From Pseudomonas frederiksbergensis (GTDB lineage Bacteria; Pseudomonadota; Gammaproteobacteria; Pseudomonadales; Pseudomonadaceae), in the NCBI RefSeq assembly GCF_003732705.1, contig NZ_MOBR01000008.1, positions 248,001-312,000 on the forward strand: a stretch of 64,000 nt of DNA, given 5' to 3'. Position numbers and translations under genes: made by a program. The notes under the pieces are model-generated. The model saw only the letters and a list, made by a program, of their open reading frames with translations, had not been told where the DNA came from and did not search any database. Below, piece after piece: positions 45,643 to 54,351 of this stretch. Every line of letters starts with the position of its first letter. Position 1 is the first letter of the stretch.

Positions 45643-46179
45643 TTATAAATCCGACTCTTTAACCACCCGCACTTTCGCCGCATCCAACGCATACGCCGCG
45701 TCAGCCAGGTCGTTGTTGACCTTCTCGATCTTCAGCGTACCGGTCACCCACAGCGGTGTGTAGATATCATCCAGCTTCAAACCCTTCGGATAGCGCACCA
45801 GCACCAACTGGTTGGGCGGCGGTGGCGGCACGTGGATGCAGGCGCCCGGGTACGGCACCAGGAAAAACAGCGTGCTGCGGCCCTTGGCGTCGGACTCCAG
45901 CGGCACCGGATAACCACCGATGCGGATGTTCTTGTCGTTCATCGACGGCACGGTTTTGGTCGAATACATGACCGCCGGCAAGCCCTTGCTCTGCTTCATG
46001 CCACCCTTTGAGGTGAAGGTGCCATCGCCTTCCGGGGTGTTGTGATCGATTTCGGGCATGGCTTCGAGGGCTTTCTGGTCTGACTTGGGCATCAGTTCCA
46101 GCCAGTCGGTTTCCGGCAGCTCGCCGGCGTGGGCAAGACCCGAGCCCAATAAAAGGAAAGTCAGTAAAAGACGGCGCAT
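45643..46179 (-). CDS. DUF3299-type periplasmic protein
   Basis: This is a 178-residue secreted protein with a signal peptide (about 1-19, ending GSGLAHA) and the stretch FFLVPYPGACIHVPPPPPNQ typical of DUF3299 proteins. Function is unknown. An alternative start at 46221 has a strong GAGAGGG site but would add a second hydrophobic segment before the signal; either is possible. It precedes the small YeaQ-type gene's 3' side by 46-90 bp depending on start. Confidence 0.8.
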   Translation of the reverse strand: MRRLLLTFLLLGSGLAHAGELPETDWLELMPKSDQKALEAMPEIDHNTPEGDGTFTSKGGMKQSKGLPAVMYSTKTVPSMNDKNIRIGGYPVPLESDAKGRSTLFFLVPYPGACIHVPPPPPNQLVLVRYPKGLKLDDIYTPLWVTGTLKIEKVNNDLADAAYALDAAKVRVVKESDL

Positions 46180-46267
46180 GGAGGTGCTCGACAAAAGGAA
46201 GGACAGTGCAATGGCGAGCATTCTAGCCCTCTCCGCTTGCGCAGCAGAGAGGGCTTTGTCGCTTGGA

Positions 46268-46513
46268 TCAGTTCTTTTTGATCAGGCCGTAGAGCACCAG
46301 CAACACAACGGCGCCAACGAGCGCACCAATGAAGCCTGCGCCTTGGCCAGCCTGGTAAATGCCCAGAGCCTGGCCGCCATAGGTGGCCGCCAGCGAACCG
46401 CCGATACCGAGCAGGATGGTCATGATCCAGCCCATGCTGTCATCACCCGGTTTGAGGAACCGCGCCAGCAGGCCGACGATCAAGCCGATAAAGATGGTTC
46501 CGATGATTCCCAT
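46268..46513 (-). CDS. GlsB/YeaQ/YmgE-family membrane protein
   Basis: The 81-residue protein comprises three hydrophobic segments separated by glycine-rich turns (GIIGTIFIGLIVGLLARFL, then GWIMTILLGIGGSLAA, then GALVGAVVLLVLYGLI), the hallmark of the transglycosylase-associated/GlsB group. The start at 46513 is preceded by an AGAGAG-type site. The function is unknown; stress-linked envelope roles have been proposed for the family. Confidence 0.88.
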   Translation of the reverse strand: MGIIGTIFIGLIVGLLARFLKPGDDSMGWIMTILLGIGGSLAATYGGQALGIYQAGQGAGFIGALVGAVVLLVLYGLIKKN

Positions 46514-46662
46514 GGCATTTTTCTCTCTGATTAAAAGTGGAGCGTCCTGTCTCACCAATAACGTTGGAGAGACGGGACAACTAGCCCAAAGCCTAGTCAG
46601 ACTTTGACATCCTGCCATCAGAGAACGCGGAACACTTAAGGTTCCGCGGCTGCCACATGAAA

Positions 46663-47745
46663 CTATTCGGCGATCAGCGCTTCGACCTTGAGGATCTGCG
46701 CCGCCAGCGTCTCGCGATCTGCACAACGCAGATTGGCGTGACCGACCTTGCGTCCAGCCTTGAACGCCTTGCCGTAGTGGTGCAAATGGCAATCGTCGAT
46801 GGCGATGACTTTCTCTACCGGCGGAACAACGCCGATGAAGTTGAGCATCGCACTCTCACCGATCTTGGCCGTCGAACCCAACGGCAGACCGGCAACGGCC
46901 CGCAAGTGGTTTTCGAACTGGCTGCACTCGGCGCCTTCGGTGGTCCAGTGCCCGGAGTTGTGCACGCGCGGGGCGATTTCGTTGGCCTTGAGGCCACCGT
47001 CGACTTCGAAGAACTCGAACGCCATCACGCCGACGTACTCCAGTTGCTTGAGCACGCGGCTGGAATAGTCTTCAGCCAAGGCTTGCAACGGATGGTCAGT
47101 GCTGGCCACGGACAACTTGAGAATGCCGCTGTCATGGGTGTTGTGAACCAGTGGATAAAACTTCGTTTCACCATCGCGAGCACGCACGGCGATCAGCGAA
47201 ACTTCGCCGGTGAACGGAACAAAACCTTCCAGCAGGCAGGCCACGCTGCCAAGTTCGGCGAAAGTGCCGACCACGTCTTCCGGTTTACGCAGGACTTTCT
47301 GGCCCTTGCCGTCGTAACCCAAAGTGCGGGTTTTCAACACGGCCGGCAGACCGATGGACGCCACGGCAGCGTCCAGATCAGCTTGCGACTGGATGTCGGC
47401 GAACGCCGGGGTGGGAATCCCCAGGTCCTTGAACATGCTTTTCTCGAACCAGCGGTCGCGAGCGATGCGCAGGGCTTCGGCGCTCGGGTAGACCGGGACG
47501 AATTGCGAAAGGAAGGCCACGGTTTCGGCCGGGACGCTTTCGAACTCGAAGGTCACCAGATCGACTTCATCGGCCAGTTGGCGCAGATGATCCTGATCGC
47601 CGTAATCGGCCCGCAGATGCTCACCCAACGCGGCGGCACAGGCATCCGGCGCCGGGTCCAGGAAAGCGAAGTTCATGCCCAGCGGGGTGCCCGCCAGCGC
47701 CAACATGCGGCCCAACTGGCCGCCACCGATTACACCGATCTTCAT
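46663..47745 (-). CDS. purK: N5-carboxyaminoimidazole ribonucleotide synthase PurK
   Basis: PurK carboxylates AIR with ATP in purine synthesis. The 360 residues have the ATP-grasp opening IGVIGGGQLGRMLALAG and the ending region EIAPRVHNSGHWT. ATG 47743-47745 follows GAGGT. It is 11 bp after purE, so the two form an operon with purE first. Confidence 0.95.
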   Translation of the reverse strand: MKIGVIGGGQLGRMLALAGTPLGMNFAFLDPAPDACAAALGEHLRADYGDQDHLRQLADEVDLVTFEFESVPAETVAFLSQFVPVYPSAEALRIARDRWFEKSMFKDLGIPTPAFADIQSQADLDAAVASIGLPAVLKTRTLGYDGKGQKVLRKPEDVVGTFAELGSVACLLEGFVPFTGEVSLIAVRARDGETKFYPLVHNTHDSGILKLSVASTDHPLQALAEDYSSRVLKQLEYVGVMAFEFFEVDGGLKANEIAPRVHNSGHWTTEGAECSQFENHLRAVAGLPLGSTAKIGESAMLNFIGVVPPVEKVIAIDDCHLHHYGKAFKAGRKVGHANLRCADRETLAAQILKVEALIAE

Positions 47746-47756
47746 CGTCAACAACC

Positions 47757-48248
47757 TCAGGCGATGCGTGGGTCTGGATTGTCCAGGACGCTGTCTGTCT
47801 GCTCAGCACGGAAAGTTTTCAGCACCGCGTGGAACTGCGGGTGCTTGGCACCCAGGATACTCGCCGACAGTAAGGCTGCGTTGATCGCGCCAGCCTTGCC
47901 GATGGCCAGGGTGGCAACCGGAATGCCCGCGGGCATCTGCACGATCGAGAGCAGCGAATCGACGCCCGAGAGCATCGACGACTGCACCGGAACGCCCAGT
48001 ACCGGCAGGTGGGTCTTGGCCGCACACATGCCTGGCAGGTGGGCCGCGCCACCGGCACCGGCGATGATCACCTCGATGCCACGCGCCTCGGCCTCTTCGG
48101 CGTACTGGAACAGCAGGTCCGGGGTGCGGTGGGCAGAGACCACTTTCACCTCGTAAGGGATGCCGAGCTTTTCCAGCATATCGGCGGTGTGGCTAAGGGT
48201 GGACCAATCGGACTTGGAGCCCATGATCACGCCAACCAGTGCACTCAT
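47757..48248 (-). CDS. purE: N5-carboxyaminoimidazole ribonucleotide mutase PurE
   Basis: PurE converts N5-CAIR to CAIR, the step after PurK. The 163 residues begin with the family motif [17 protein letters not shown] and have SAHRTPD and [14 protein letters not shown]. It starts the purEK operon and is preceded by a structured leader. Confidence 0.96.
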   Translation of the reverse strand: MSALVGVIMGSKSDWSTLSHTADMLEKLGIPYEVKVVSAHRTPDLLFQYAEEAEARGIEVIIAGAGGAAHLPGMCAAKTHLPVLGVPVQSSMLSGVDSLLSIVQMPAGIPVATLAIGKAGAINAALLSASILGAKHPQFHAVLKTFRAEQTDSVLDNPDPRIA

Positions 48249-48286
48249 CGTCGTGCCTCTTCTCTCTGGGCGCCCGCAGGCGCGTC

Positions 48287-48319
48287 AAAAAACAACAAGC
48301 CACGCAATATGCGTGGCTT
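48287..48319 (-). terminator. Hairpin 2 of the purE leader
   Basis: A perfect 9-bp stem, AAGCCACGC/GCGTGGCTT with a 5-base loop, is followed on the minus strand by a T-rich run (GTTGTTTTTTG) ending about 40 bases before the purE start. It could end transcription from upstream or attenuate purE itself. Confidence 0.65.
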
Positions 48320-48328
48320 GATTGTACG

Positions 48329-48351
48329 AAAAATGGCCGGACGAACCGGCC
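48329..48351 (-). terminator. Hairpin 1 of the purE leader
   Basis: GGCCGG-TTCGT-CCGGCC followed by ATTTTTCG on the minus strand is a compact terminator-like hairpin. It starts about 12 bases after a possible -10 (TATACT) and precedes hairpin 2 by about 10 bases. Confidence 0.65.
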
Positions 48352-48472
48352 GAAGGCCGCGCAGTATACCTCAATGAAGCAGATAAACAGCCCCCGAGAC
48401 GACCATCTGTCATACGACGCAAAGTCCCGGTTTTATTGACTCAGAGGTCAGCGAAAACCTGTCGCGGAAGTT

Positions 48473-48581
48473 GATCGTTCCCACGCTCTGCGTGGGAATG
48501 CAGCCCGGGACGCTCCGCGTCCCAAAAAGCGTGACGCAGAGCGTCACAGGAGGCGTTACCACGCAGAGCGTGGGAACGATC
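48473..48581. repeat. Long nested palindromic repeat unit, copy 3
   Basis: A 109-bp GATC-bounded unit with the same nested hairpins. It differs slightly at the inner arms, which carry the GTGACGCAGAGCGTCAC variant. It ends 8 bp from the LysR gene. Confidence 0.85.
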
Positions 48582-48589
48582 AATGGGTC

Positions 48590-49498
48590 TCAAGAACCCT
48601 GCGCGGCACCACCTTCGAGCTTGCGCCACAACAACCGCACATTCGCCTTGCGCACCAGCGCGCAACGATACAAACGAATCTCCAGCGGCACATGCCACTG
48701 CGGGCCGCCGCACACCACCAGTTCACCGCGAGCCAGCTCCGCACGCACACTAAGTTGCGGCACCCAGGCAATCCCCAATCCTTCCAGTGCCATGCTTTTC
48801 AGGCTGTCGGCCATCGCGGTCTCATAGATAGTCGTAAAACGCAGGGCGCGCTGGCGCAGCAGCATGTTCACCGAACGCCCGAGAAACGCACCGGCGCTGT
48901 AGGCCAATAGCGGCACGCTGGCCTCGCCTTCCAGATCGAACAGCGGCTTGCCCTCGGCGTCTGCCGCGCAGACCGGCAGCATTTCAGTCTGGCCAAGGTG
49001 CAGGGACGGGAAGATTTCCGGGTCCATTTGCATCGCCGCATCCGGGTCGTAGAACGCCAGCATCAAGTCGCAGCCGCCTTCGCGCAGAGCATGCACGGCA
49101 TCGCCGACATTCGTGGCCACCAGCCGCGTGGCGATGTTCAAGCCTTCGTTGCGCAACTGCGCGATCCAGCGCGGAAAGAAACCCAGCGCCAACGAGTGAG
49201 CGGCCGCGACCTGCATCACTTCGCCCTGCCCGCCTTCCAGGTGATGCAGATGGCGCAGCACTTCGCCCAACTGTTCGACCACCGTGCGCGCGGTCACCAG
49301 GAACAACTGCCCCGCCGCTGTCAGCTCCACCGGCGTGCGCGAGCGGTTGACCAGTTGCAACCCCAGCGCAGCCTCAAGGCTGCGGATCCGCCGGCTAAAT
49401 GCGGGCTGGGTCACGAAGCGGCGTTCCGCAGCCTGGGAGAAGCTGCGGGTGGCGGCCAGGGCACTAAAGTCCTCCAGCCATTTGCTTTCCAGATTCAT
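48590..49498 (-). CDS. LysR-family transcriptional regulator
   Basis: The 302-residue protein has an N-terminal winged HTH (LAATRSFSQAAERRFVTQPAFSRR is too long to quote as one motif; key parts are SFSQAAERR and QPAFSRRIR) and a ligand-binding C-terminal domain. It is divergent to aspA across 180 bp and probably regulates it. This matches PA5428-PA5429. The start at 49498 follows GGGAGG; a longer reading upstream lacks a site. Confidence 0.9.
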   Translation of the reverse strand: MNLESKWLEDFSALAATRSFSQAAERRFVTQPAFSRRIRSLEAALGLQLVNRSRTPVELTAAGQLFLVTARTVVEQLGEVLRHLHHLEGGQGEVMQVAAAHSLALGFFPRWIAQLRNEGLNIATRLVATNVGDAVHALREGGCDLMLAFYDPDAAMQMDPEIFPSLHLGQTEMLPVCAADAEGKPLFDLEGEASVPLLAYSAGAFLGRSVNMLLRQRALRFTTIYETAMADSLKSMALEGLGIAWVPQLSVRAELARGELVVCGGPQWHVPLEIRLYRCALVRKANVRLLWRKLEGGAAQGS

Positions 49499-49678
49499 CA
49501 CGTCCTCCCGGACACGCACCAATTTAGGTCACACGCTCGCCGCACACGCGGCGTCACATGGGCATTATGCCGAATGTGCATAGGCCAGCGCTTAACAGCA
49601 TTGGCCCAAAATTGTTCACAAGCCTAGCATTTGCAGCGTTCCGGCACAGACCGGGTCCATATCGAGATGATTTCTATC

Positions 49679-51103
49679 ATGTCCTCCGCTGCATCTTTCC
49701 GCACAGAAAAAGACCTGCTTGGCGTACTCGAAGTACCTGCTGAAGCGTATTACGGCATCCAGACCCTGCGAGCGGTGAATAACTTCCGTCTCTCCGGCGT
49801 CCCGATTTCGCATTACCCGAAGCTGGTTGTCGGCCTGGCGATGGTTAAACAAGCCGCCGCTGACGCCAACCGCGAGCTGGGACATCTGAGCGAAGCCAAG
49901 CACGCTGCCATCAGCGAAGCCTGTGCACGACTGATCCGCGGCGATTTCCACGAAGAGTTCGTGGTGGACATGATTCAGGGCGGCGCTGGCACTTCGACCA
50001 ACATGAATGCCAACGAAGTCATCGCCAACATCGCGTTGGAGGCCATGGGTCACCAGAAGGGCGAATACCAATACCTGCACCCGAACAACGACGTGAACAT
50101 GGCGCAGTCGACCAACGACGCCTACCCGACCGCGATCCGTCTGGGTCTGCTGCTGGGTCACGACGCACTGCTGGCCAGTCTCGACAGCCTGATCCAGGCG
50201 TTCGCAGCCAAAGGTGTTGAATTCAGCCACGTATTGAAGATGGGCCGTACCCAGCTGCAAGACGCCGTGCCGATGACCCTGGGCCAGGAATTCCGCGCTT
50301 TCGCCACCACGTTGAGCGAAGACCTGGCACGCCTGAAGACCCTGGCACCCGAGCTGCTGACCGAAGTGAACCTGGGCGGCACCGCGATCGGCACCGGCAT
50401 CAACGCCGACCCGCGTTACCAGCACCTGGCCGTGCAGCGTCTGGCCCTGATCAGCGGTCAACCGCTGGTTCCGGCAGCCGACTTGATCGAAGCCACCTCC
50501 GACATGGGCGCTTTCGTGCTGTTCTCCGGCATGCTCAAGCGCACCGCGGTCAAGCTGTCGAAGATCTGCAACGACCTGCGCCTGCTGTCCAGCGGCCCAC
50601 GTACCGGCATCAACGAAATCAACCTGCCGGCGCGTCAGCCAGGCAGCTCGATCATGCCTGGCAAGGTCAACCCGGTTATCCCGGAAGCAGTTAACCAGGT
50701 GGCGTTCCAGATCATCGGCAACGACCTGGCCCTGACCATCGCGGCCGAAGGCGGCCAATTGCAACTGAACGTGATGGAGCCGCTGATCGCGTTCAAGATC
50801 TTCGACTCGATCCGCCTGCTGCAACGCGCCATGGACATGCTGCGCGAACACTGCATCGTCGGCATCACCGCCAACGAAGAGCGCTGCCGCGAACTGGTCG
50901 AGCACTCGATCGGCCTGGTCACTGCACTGAACCCGTACATCGGCTATGAAAACGCCACCCGCATCGCCCGTATCGCCCTTGAAAGCGGCCGCGGCGTGCT
51001 GGAACTGGTGCGCGAAGAAGGCTTGCTCGACGACGAAATGCTCGCCGACATCCTGCGCCCGGAAAACATGATTGCTCCGCGTCTGGTCCCGCTGAAGGCT
51101 TGA
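49679..51103 (+). CDS. aspA: Aspartate ammonia-lyase
   Basis: AspA deaminates L-aspartate to fumarate. The 474 residues show the fumarase/aspartase signature GSSIMPGKVNPVIPE and the TSTNMNANEVIANIA stretch. The ATG at 49679 gives the size of the P. aeruginosa protein; ATG 49667 in frame is also possible. A strong terminator follows. The divergent LysR gene is a likely regulator. Confidence 0.95.
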   Translation: MSSAASFRTEKDLLGVLEVPAEAYYGIQTLRAVNNFRLSGVPISHYPKLVVGLAMVKQAAADANRELGHLSEAKHAAISEACARLIRGDFHEEFVVDMIQGGAGTSTNMNANEVIANIALEAMGHQKGEYQYLHPNNDVNMAQSTNDAYPTAIRLGLLLGHDALLASLDSLIQAFAAKGVEFSHVLKMGRTQLQDAVPMTLGQEFRAFATTLSEDLARLKTLAPELLTEVNLGGTAIGTGINADPRYQHLAVQRLALISGQPLVPAADLIEATSDMGAFVLFSGMLKRTAVKLSKICNDLRLLSSGPRTGINEINLPARQPGSSIMPGKVNPVIPEAVNQVAFQIIGNDLALTIAAEGGQLQLNVMEPLIAFKIFDSIRLLQRAMDMLREHCIVGITANEERCRELVEHSIGLVTALNPYIGYENATRIARIALESGRGVLELVREEGLLDDEMLADILRPENMIAPRLVPLKA

Positions 51104-51158
51104 TCAAGCGCTGCACACGCTCACCAGGTCGAGGGACTAGACACCTCTCACCTTTTGA

Positions 51159-51193
51159 GGGCTTGGGGATTTATTCCCCAAGCCCTTTTTTTT
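51159..51193 (+). terminator. Terminator downstream of aspA
   Basis: A 10-bp perfect stem, GGGCTTGGGG/CCCCAAGCCC with a 7-base loop, is followed by eight T. It lies about 55 bp past the aspA stop. Confidence 0.92.
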
Positions 51194-51238
51194 AACTATT
51201 TACAGGCCCGACCGTATCGATCGTGCCTGGATCGACTT

Positions 51239-51307
51239 CTGTAGGAGCAAGGCTTGCCCGCGATGGCGCCCGCAAAATCGCCATCGCGGGCAAGCCATGC
51301 TCCTACA
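51239..51307. repeat. REP-type palindrome pair
   Basis: Inverted arms GTAGGAGCAAGGCTTGCCCG and GGGCAAGCCATGCTCCTAC with a short spacer that itself pairs (CGATGGCG/CGCCATCG-type). Confidence 0.85.
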
Positions 51308-51569
51308 AGAGAAAGGACCTCGTTTCATCGCTTGCACCACAATCGTGCAGACGGGCAACGCACTGATAGGTATAGTGCCGCCCCTCTTCGCGTGAGCGGT
51401 CGTCGGTAACGAGGCCCAAACCCATGCGAAACCCGACCTAATAACAAACCCGCGATATGGAACCGGGACGAACCTTCGCCTCACCTGTCATGCCACGCGC
51501 AAACCGGTGTAACGCGATGTTTCTACCCCTCCAGCATTTGCTTAAACAAAAAACAGCGAGGAATAATCC

Positions 51570-53021
51570 ATGCTCGAAGTCATCAACGACTTCCTCTCAG
51601 GGAAAGTACTGATCGTGCTCATTGTCGGGCTCGGTAGCTACTTCACGATCCGCTCGCGTTTCGTTCAATTGCGCCACTTCTTCCACATGTTCGCGGTGTT
51701 CCGCGACAGCCTCAAAAGCAGCGCCGGGCAACTCAGCTCGTTCCAGGCCCTGATGCTCAGCCTCGCCGGCCGCGTCGGTGCAGGCAACATCGCCGGTGTC
51801 GGCATCGCCGTGACCCTCGGTGGGCCAGGTGCAGTGTTCTGGATGTGGGTGACCGCGCTGGTCGGTATGTCCAGCAGCTTCTTCGAATGTTCCCTCGGCC
51901 AGCTCTACAAGCGCTGCGACTCCGACGGCACCTACCGTGGCGGCCCGTCCTATTACATCCAGCACGGCCTGCAGAAACGCTGGCTGGGGATGATCATGGC
52001 GTTCCTGCTGCTGATCACCTTCGGCTTCGCCTTCAACGGCCTGCAATCCCACGCCGTGACCCACTCGCTGAAAAACGCCTTCGACCTTGACCCGACATAC
52101 ACCGGCGCCGCTCTGGCCGTGTTGCTGGGCCTGGTGTTCATCGGTGGCATCAAGCGCATCGCCAAGGTCGCTGACCTGCTGGTGCCAGTGAAAACCCTGG
52201 TGTACATCGGCGTGACCCTCTACGTGATCGTGCTGCAATTCGACCACGTTCCAGCCATGTTGATGACCATCGTCAAAAGCGCCTTCGGTCTGGACCAGGC
52301 CTTCGGCGGCCTGATCGGCAGCGCCATCGTCATGGGCGTGAAGCGTGGCGTGTTCGCCAACGAAGCAGGCCTGGGCAGTGCGCCAAACGTGGCCGCCGTG
52401 GCTTCGGTCGAGCACCCGGTGGCACAAGGCGTGGTTCAGGCGTTCAGCGTGTTCCTCGACACCTTCGTGATCTGCACCTGCACCGCATTGCTGATCCTGC
52501 TCTCGGGCTTCTACACCCCGGGCTTCGAAGGTGACGGCATTGCCCTGACCCAAAACTCCCTGGCCGCTGTGGTCGGTGACTGGGGTCGCAGCTTCATCTC
52601 CGTGGCCCTGTCGTTGTTCGTGTTCACCTCGATCCTCTACAACTACTACCTGGGCGAGAGCAACCTGCGCTTCCTGATCGGTGAAAACCGCGCGGCGTTG
52701 ATCGGCTATCGCGCACTGGTACTGGTGTTGATCTTCTGGGGCGCCATCGAAAACCTCGGCACGGTGTTCGCCTTCGCGGACATCACCATGACGATGTTGG
52801 CGTTCGTGAACCTGATCGCGCTGTTCCTGCTTTTCAAAGTCGGCATGCGCATCCTGCGTGACTACGATGACCAGCGTTCTGCCGGTATCAAGACTCCGGT
52901 GTTCGATTCGAGCAAGTTCCCGGATCTGGACCTGGACCTGAAAGCCTGGCCCGCCAACCCGCCAGCAGCCGCCACCAAGGCCGAAGCTGAGCCGCAAGGC
53001 GTACCCGCAGCGCAACGCTGA
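51570..53021 (+). CDS. Sodium:alanine symporter family protein
   Basis: The 483-residue polytopic protein carries the AGCS family signature GVFANEAGLGSAPN and GRVGAGNIAGVGIAVTLGGPG. It would import alanine, glycine or a similar small amino acid with Na+. It lies between aspA and an asparaginase gene, an arrangement that groups amide and amino-acid use. The last 40 residues are a hydrophilic Ala/Pro/Lys-rich tail. Confidence 0.92.
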   Translation: MLEVINDFLSGKVLIVLIVGLGSYFTIRSRFVQLRHFFHMFAVFRDSLKSSAGQLSSFQALMLSLAGRVGAGNIAGVGIAVTLGGPGAVFWMWVTALVGMSSSFFECSLGQLYKRCDSDGTYRGGPSYYIQHGLQKRWLGMIMAFLLLITFGFAFNGLQSHAVTHSLKNAFDLDPTYTGAALAVLLGLVFIGGIKRIAKVADLLVPVKTLVYIGVTLYVIVLQFDHVPAMLMTIVKSAFGLDQAFGGLIGSAIVMGVKRGVFANEAGLGSAPNVAAVASVEHPVAQGVVQAFSVFLDTFVICTCTALLILLSGFYTPGFEGDGIALTQNSLAAVVGDWGRSFISVALSLFVFTSILYNYYLGESNLRFLIGENRAALIGYRALVLVLIFWGAIENLGTVFAFADITMTMLAFVNLIALFLLFKVGMRILRDYDDQRSAGIKTPVFDSSKFPDLDLDLKAWPANPPAAATKAEAEPQGVPAAQR

Positions 53022-53041
53022 TCGGTTAAAGTGCGAAGTAC

Positions 53042-53133
53042 CCTGTGGGAGCGGGCTTGCTCGCGAAAGCGGTGTATCAGTTGACATTGATTTGACTGAC
53101 ACACCGCCTTCGCGAGCAAGCCCGCTCCCACAT
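53042..53133. repeat. REP-type palindrome pair
   Basis: Arms CTGTGGGAGCGGGCTTGCTC and GAGCAAGCCCGCTCCCACA flank a spacer with inner stem GTATCAGT/ACTGACAC-type. It falls in the 143-bp gap between two same-strand genes. Confidence 0.85.
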
Positions 53134-53164
53134 TAGGAATGTCATCGTTCTTCGGAGAGTCCCC

Positions 53165-54169
53165 ATGAATTCCTCGACCTACCCTGCCGCCCAGCACGTC
53201 ATGGTGCTCTACACCGGCGGCACTATCGGCATGCAAGCCAGCGCCCATGGCCTGGCCCCGGCGTCCGGTTTCGAAGCGCGGATGCGCGACTACCTGCACA
53301 GCCAGCCTGAACTCGTCGTACCGCAGTGGCGTTTTCGCGAGATGAGCCCGCTGATCGACAGCGCCAACATGACCCCGGCCTACTGGCAGCAACTGCGTGA
53401 AGCGGTGGTCGATGCCGTGGACGTGCAAGGCTGCGACAGCGTGCTGATCCTGCACGGCACCGACACCCTGGCCTACAGCGCCGCGGCCATGAGTTTTCAA
53501 TTGCTCGGCCTGCATGCCCGCGTGTGCTTTACCGGCTCGATGCTGCCGGCCGGCGTCACCGACAGCGATGCCTGGGAAAACCTCAGCGGCGCGCTGGTTG
53601 CCCTGGGCCATGGCCTGGCGCCGGGCGTGCATCTGTATTTCCACGGCGAACTGCTTGACCCGACTCGTTGCGCGAAAGTGCGCAGTTTTGGTCGTCATCC
53701 GTTCAAGCGTCTTGAGCGTCAGGGCGGCGGTGTGAAGGCAGCTTCCCTGCCCGCACCGCTGACCTATAACCAGCCCAAGCAACTGGCGAACGTTGCGGTG
53801 CTGCCGCTGTTCCCTGGGATCAGTGCCGCCGTGTTGAATGGTCTGCTCGACAGCGGCATTCAGGGTCTGGTGCTCGAATGCTACGGCAGCGGCACTGGGC
53901 CGAGCGACAACCCCGAGTTTCTCGCCGCTCTGGAACGGGCGCGGGGTAACGGTGTTGTGGTTGTCGCCGTTACCCAATGTCATGAAGGTGGCGTTGAGCT
54001 GGATGTTTACGAGGCTGGCAGTCGGTTGCGCGGTGTTGGTGTGTTGTCCGGTGGCGGCATGACCCGTGAAGCGGCGTTCGGCAAGTTGCATGCGCTGCTG
54101 GGCTCAGGACTGGATAACGCTGAAGTGCGTCGCCTCGTAGAACTCGACCTTTGCGGCGAACTGAGCTGA
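53165..54169 (+). CDS. ansA: L-asparaginase
   Basis: Asparaginase hydrolyses asparagine to aspartate and ammonia, feeding AspA encoded 2 kb away. The 334 residues have both catalytic motifs, VLYTGGTIGM (catalytic Thr near residue 20) and LHGTDTLAYSA (catalytic Thr/Asp, about 98-108). There is no signal peptide, so it is the cytoplasmic type I form. Confidence 0.93.
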   Translation: MNSSTYPAAQHVMVLYTGGTIGMQASAHGLAPASGFEARMRDYLHSQPELVVPQWRFREMSPLIDSANMTPAYWQQLREAVVDAVDVQGCDSVLILHGTDTLAYSAAAMSFQLLGLHARVCFTGSMLPAGVTDSDAWENLSGALVALGHGLAPGVHLYFHGELLDPTRCAKVRSFGRHPFKRLERQGGGVKAASLPAPLTYNQPKQLANVAVLPLFPGISAAVLNGLLDSGIQGLVLECYGSGTGPSDNPEFLAALERARGNGVVVVAVTQCHEGGVELDVYEAGSRLRGVGVLSGGGMTREAAFGKLHALLGSGLDNAEVRRLVELDLCGELS

Positions 54170-54194
54170 CACCACACACTTGGCGCTGATCGCT

Positions 54195-54296
54195 GATCGT
54201 TCCCACGCTCTGCGTGGGAATGCCTCAAGGGACGCTCCGCGTCCAGTGACGCGGAGCGTCACGGGCTGCATTCCCACGCAGAGCGTGGGAACGATC
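54195..54296. repeat. Long nested palindromic repeat unit, copy 4
   Basis: A 102-bp unit bounded by GATC with outer arms of CCCACGCTCTGCGTGGGA type and inner arms GACGCTCCGCGTC/GACGCGGAGCGTC. It fills the gap between the asparaginase and AraC genes. Confidence 0.85.
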
Positions 54297-54351
54297 GTGC
54301 TAGCGGGCATATAACTTGCTCCATTCCAGCATCCAATGGCTGGAAGCCCCC

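Larger units (their letters stand above)
48249..48589. other. purE leader and repeat-filled gap
   Basis: The 341 bp contain no gene. Beside purE is a leader with two terminator-like hairpins (48287-48351) and a possible -10 (TATACT, 48363-48368, minus strand). Beyond it lies a long palindromic unit at 48473-48581 that abuts the LysR gene end. Confidence 0.65.
51104..51569. other. Gap between aspA and the alanine symporter gene
   Basis: The 466 bp have no gene. In order they hold the aspA terminator, a REP pair (51239-51307), then about 260 bp of unique sequence that should contain the promoter of the symporter gene. A TATAGT at about 51373-51378 is a possible -10 but I see no good -35. Confidence 0.55.

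Noticed and set aside
51200..51484. A 94-codon minus-strand frame in the aspA-symporter gap
   Set aside because: It runs through a REP palindrome, has no ribosome site and has no recognisable protein pattern.
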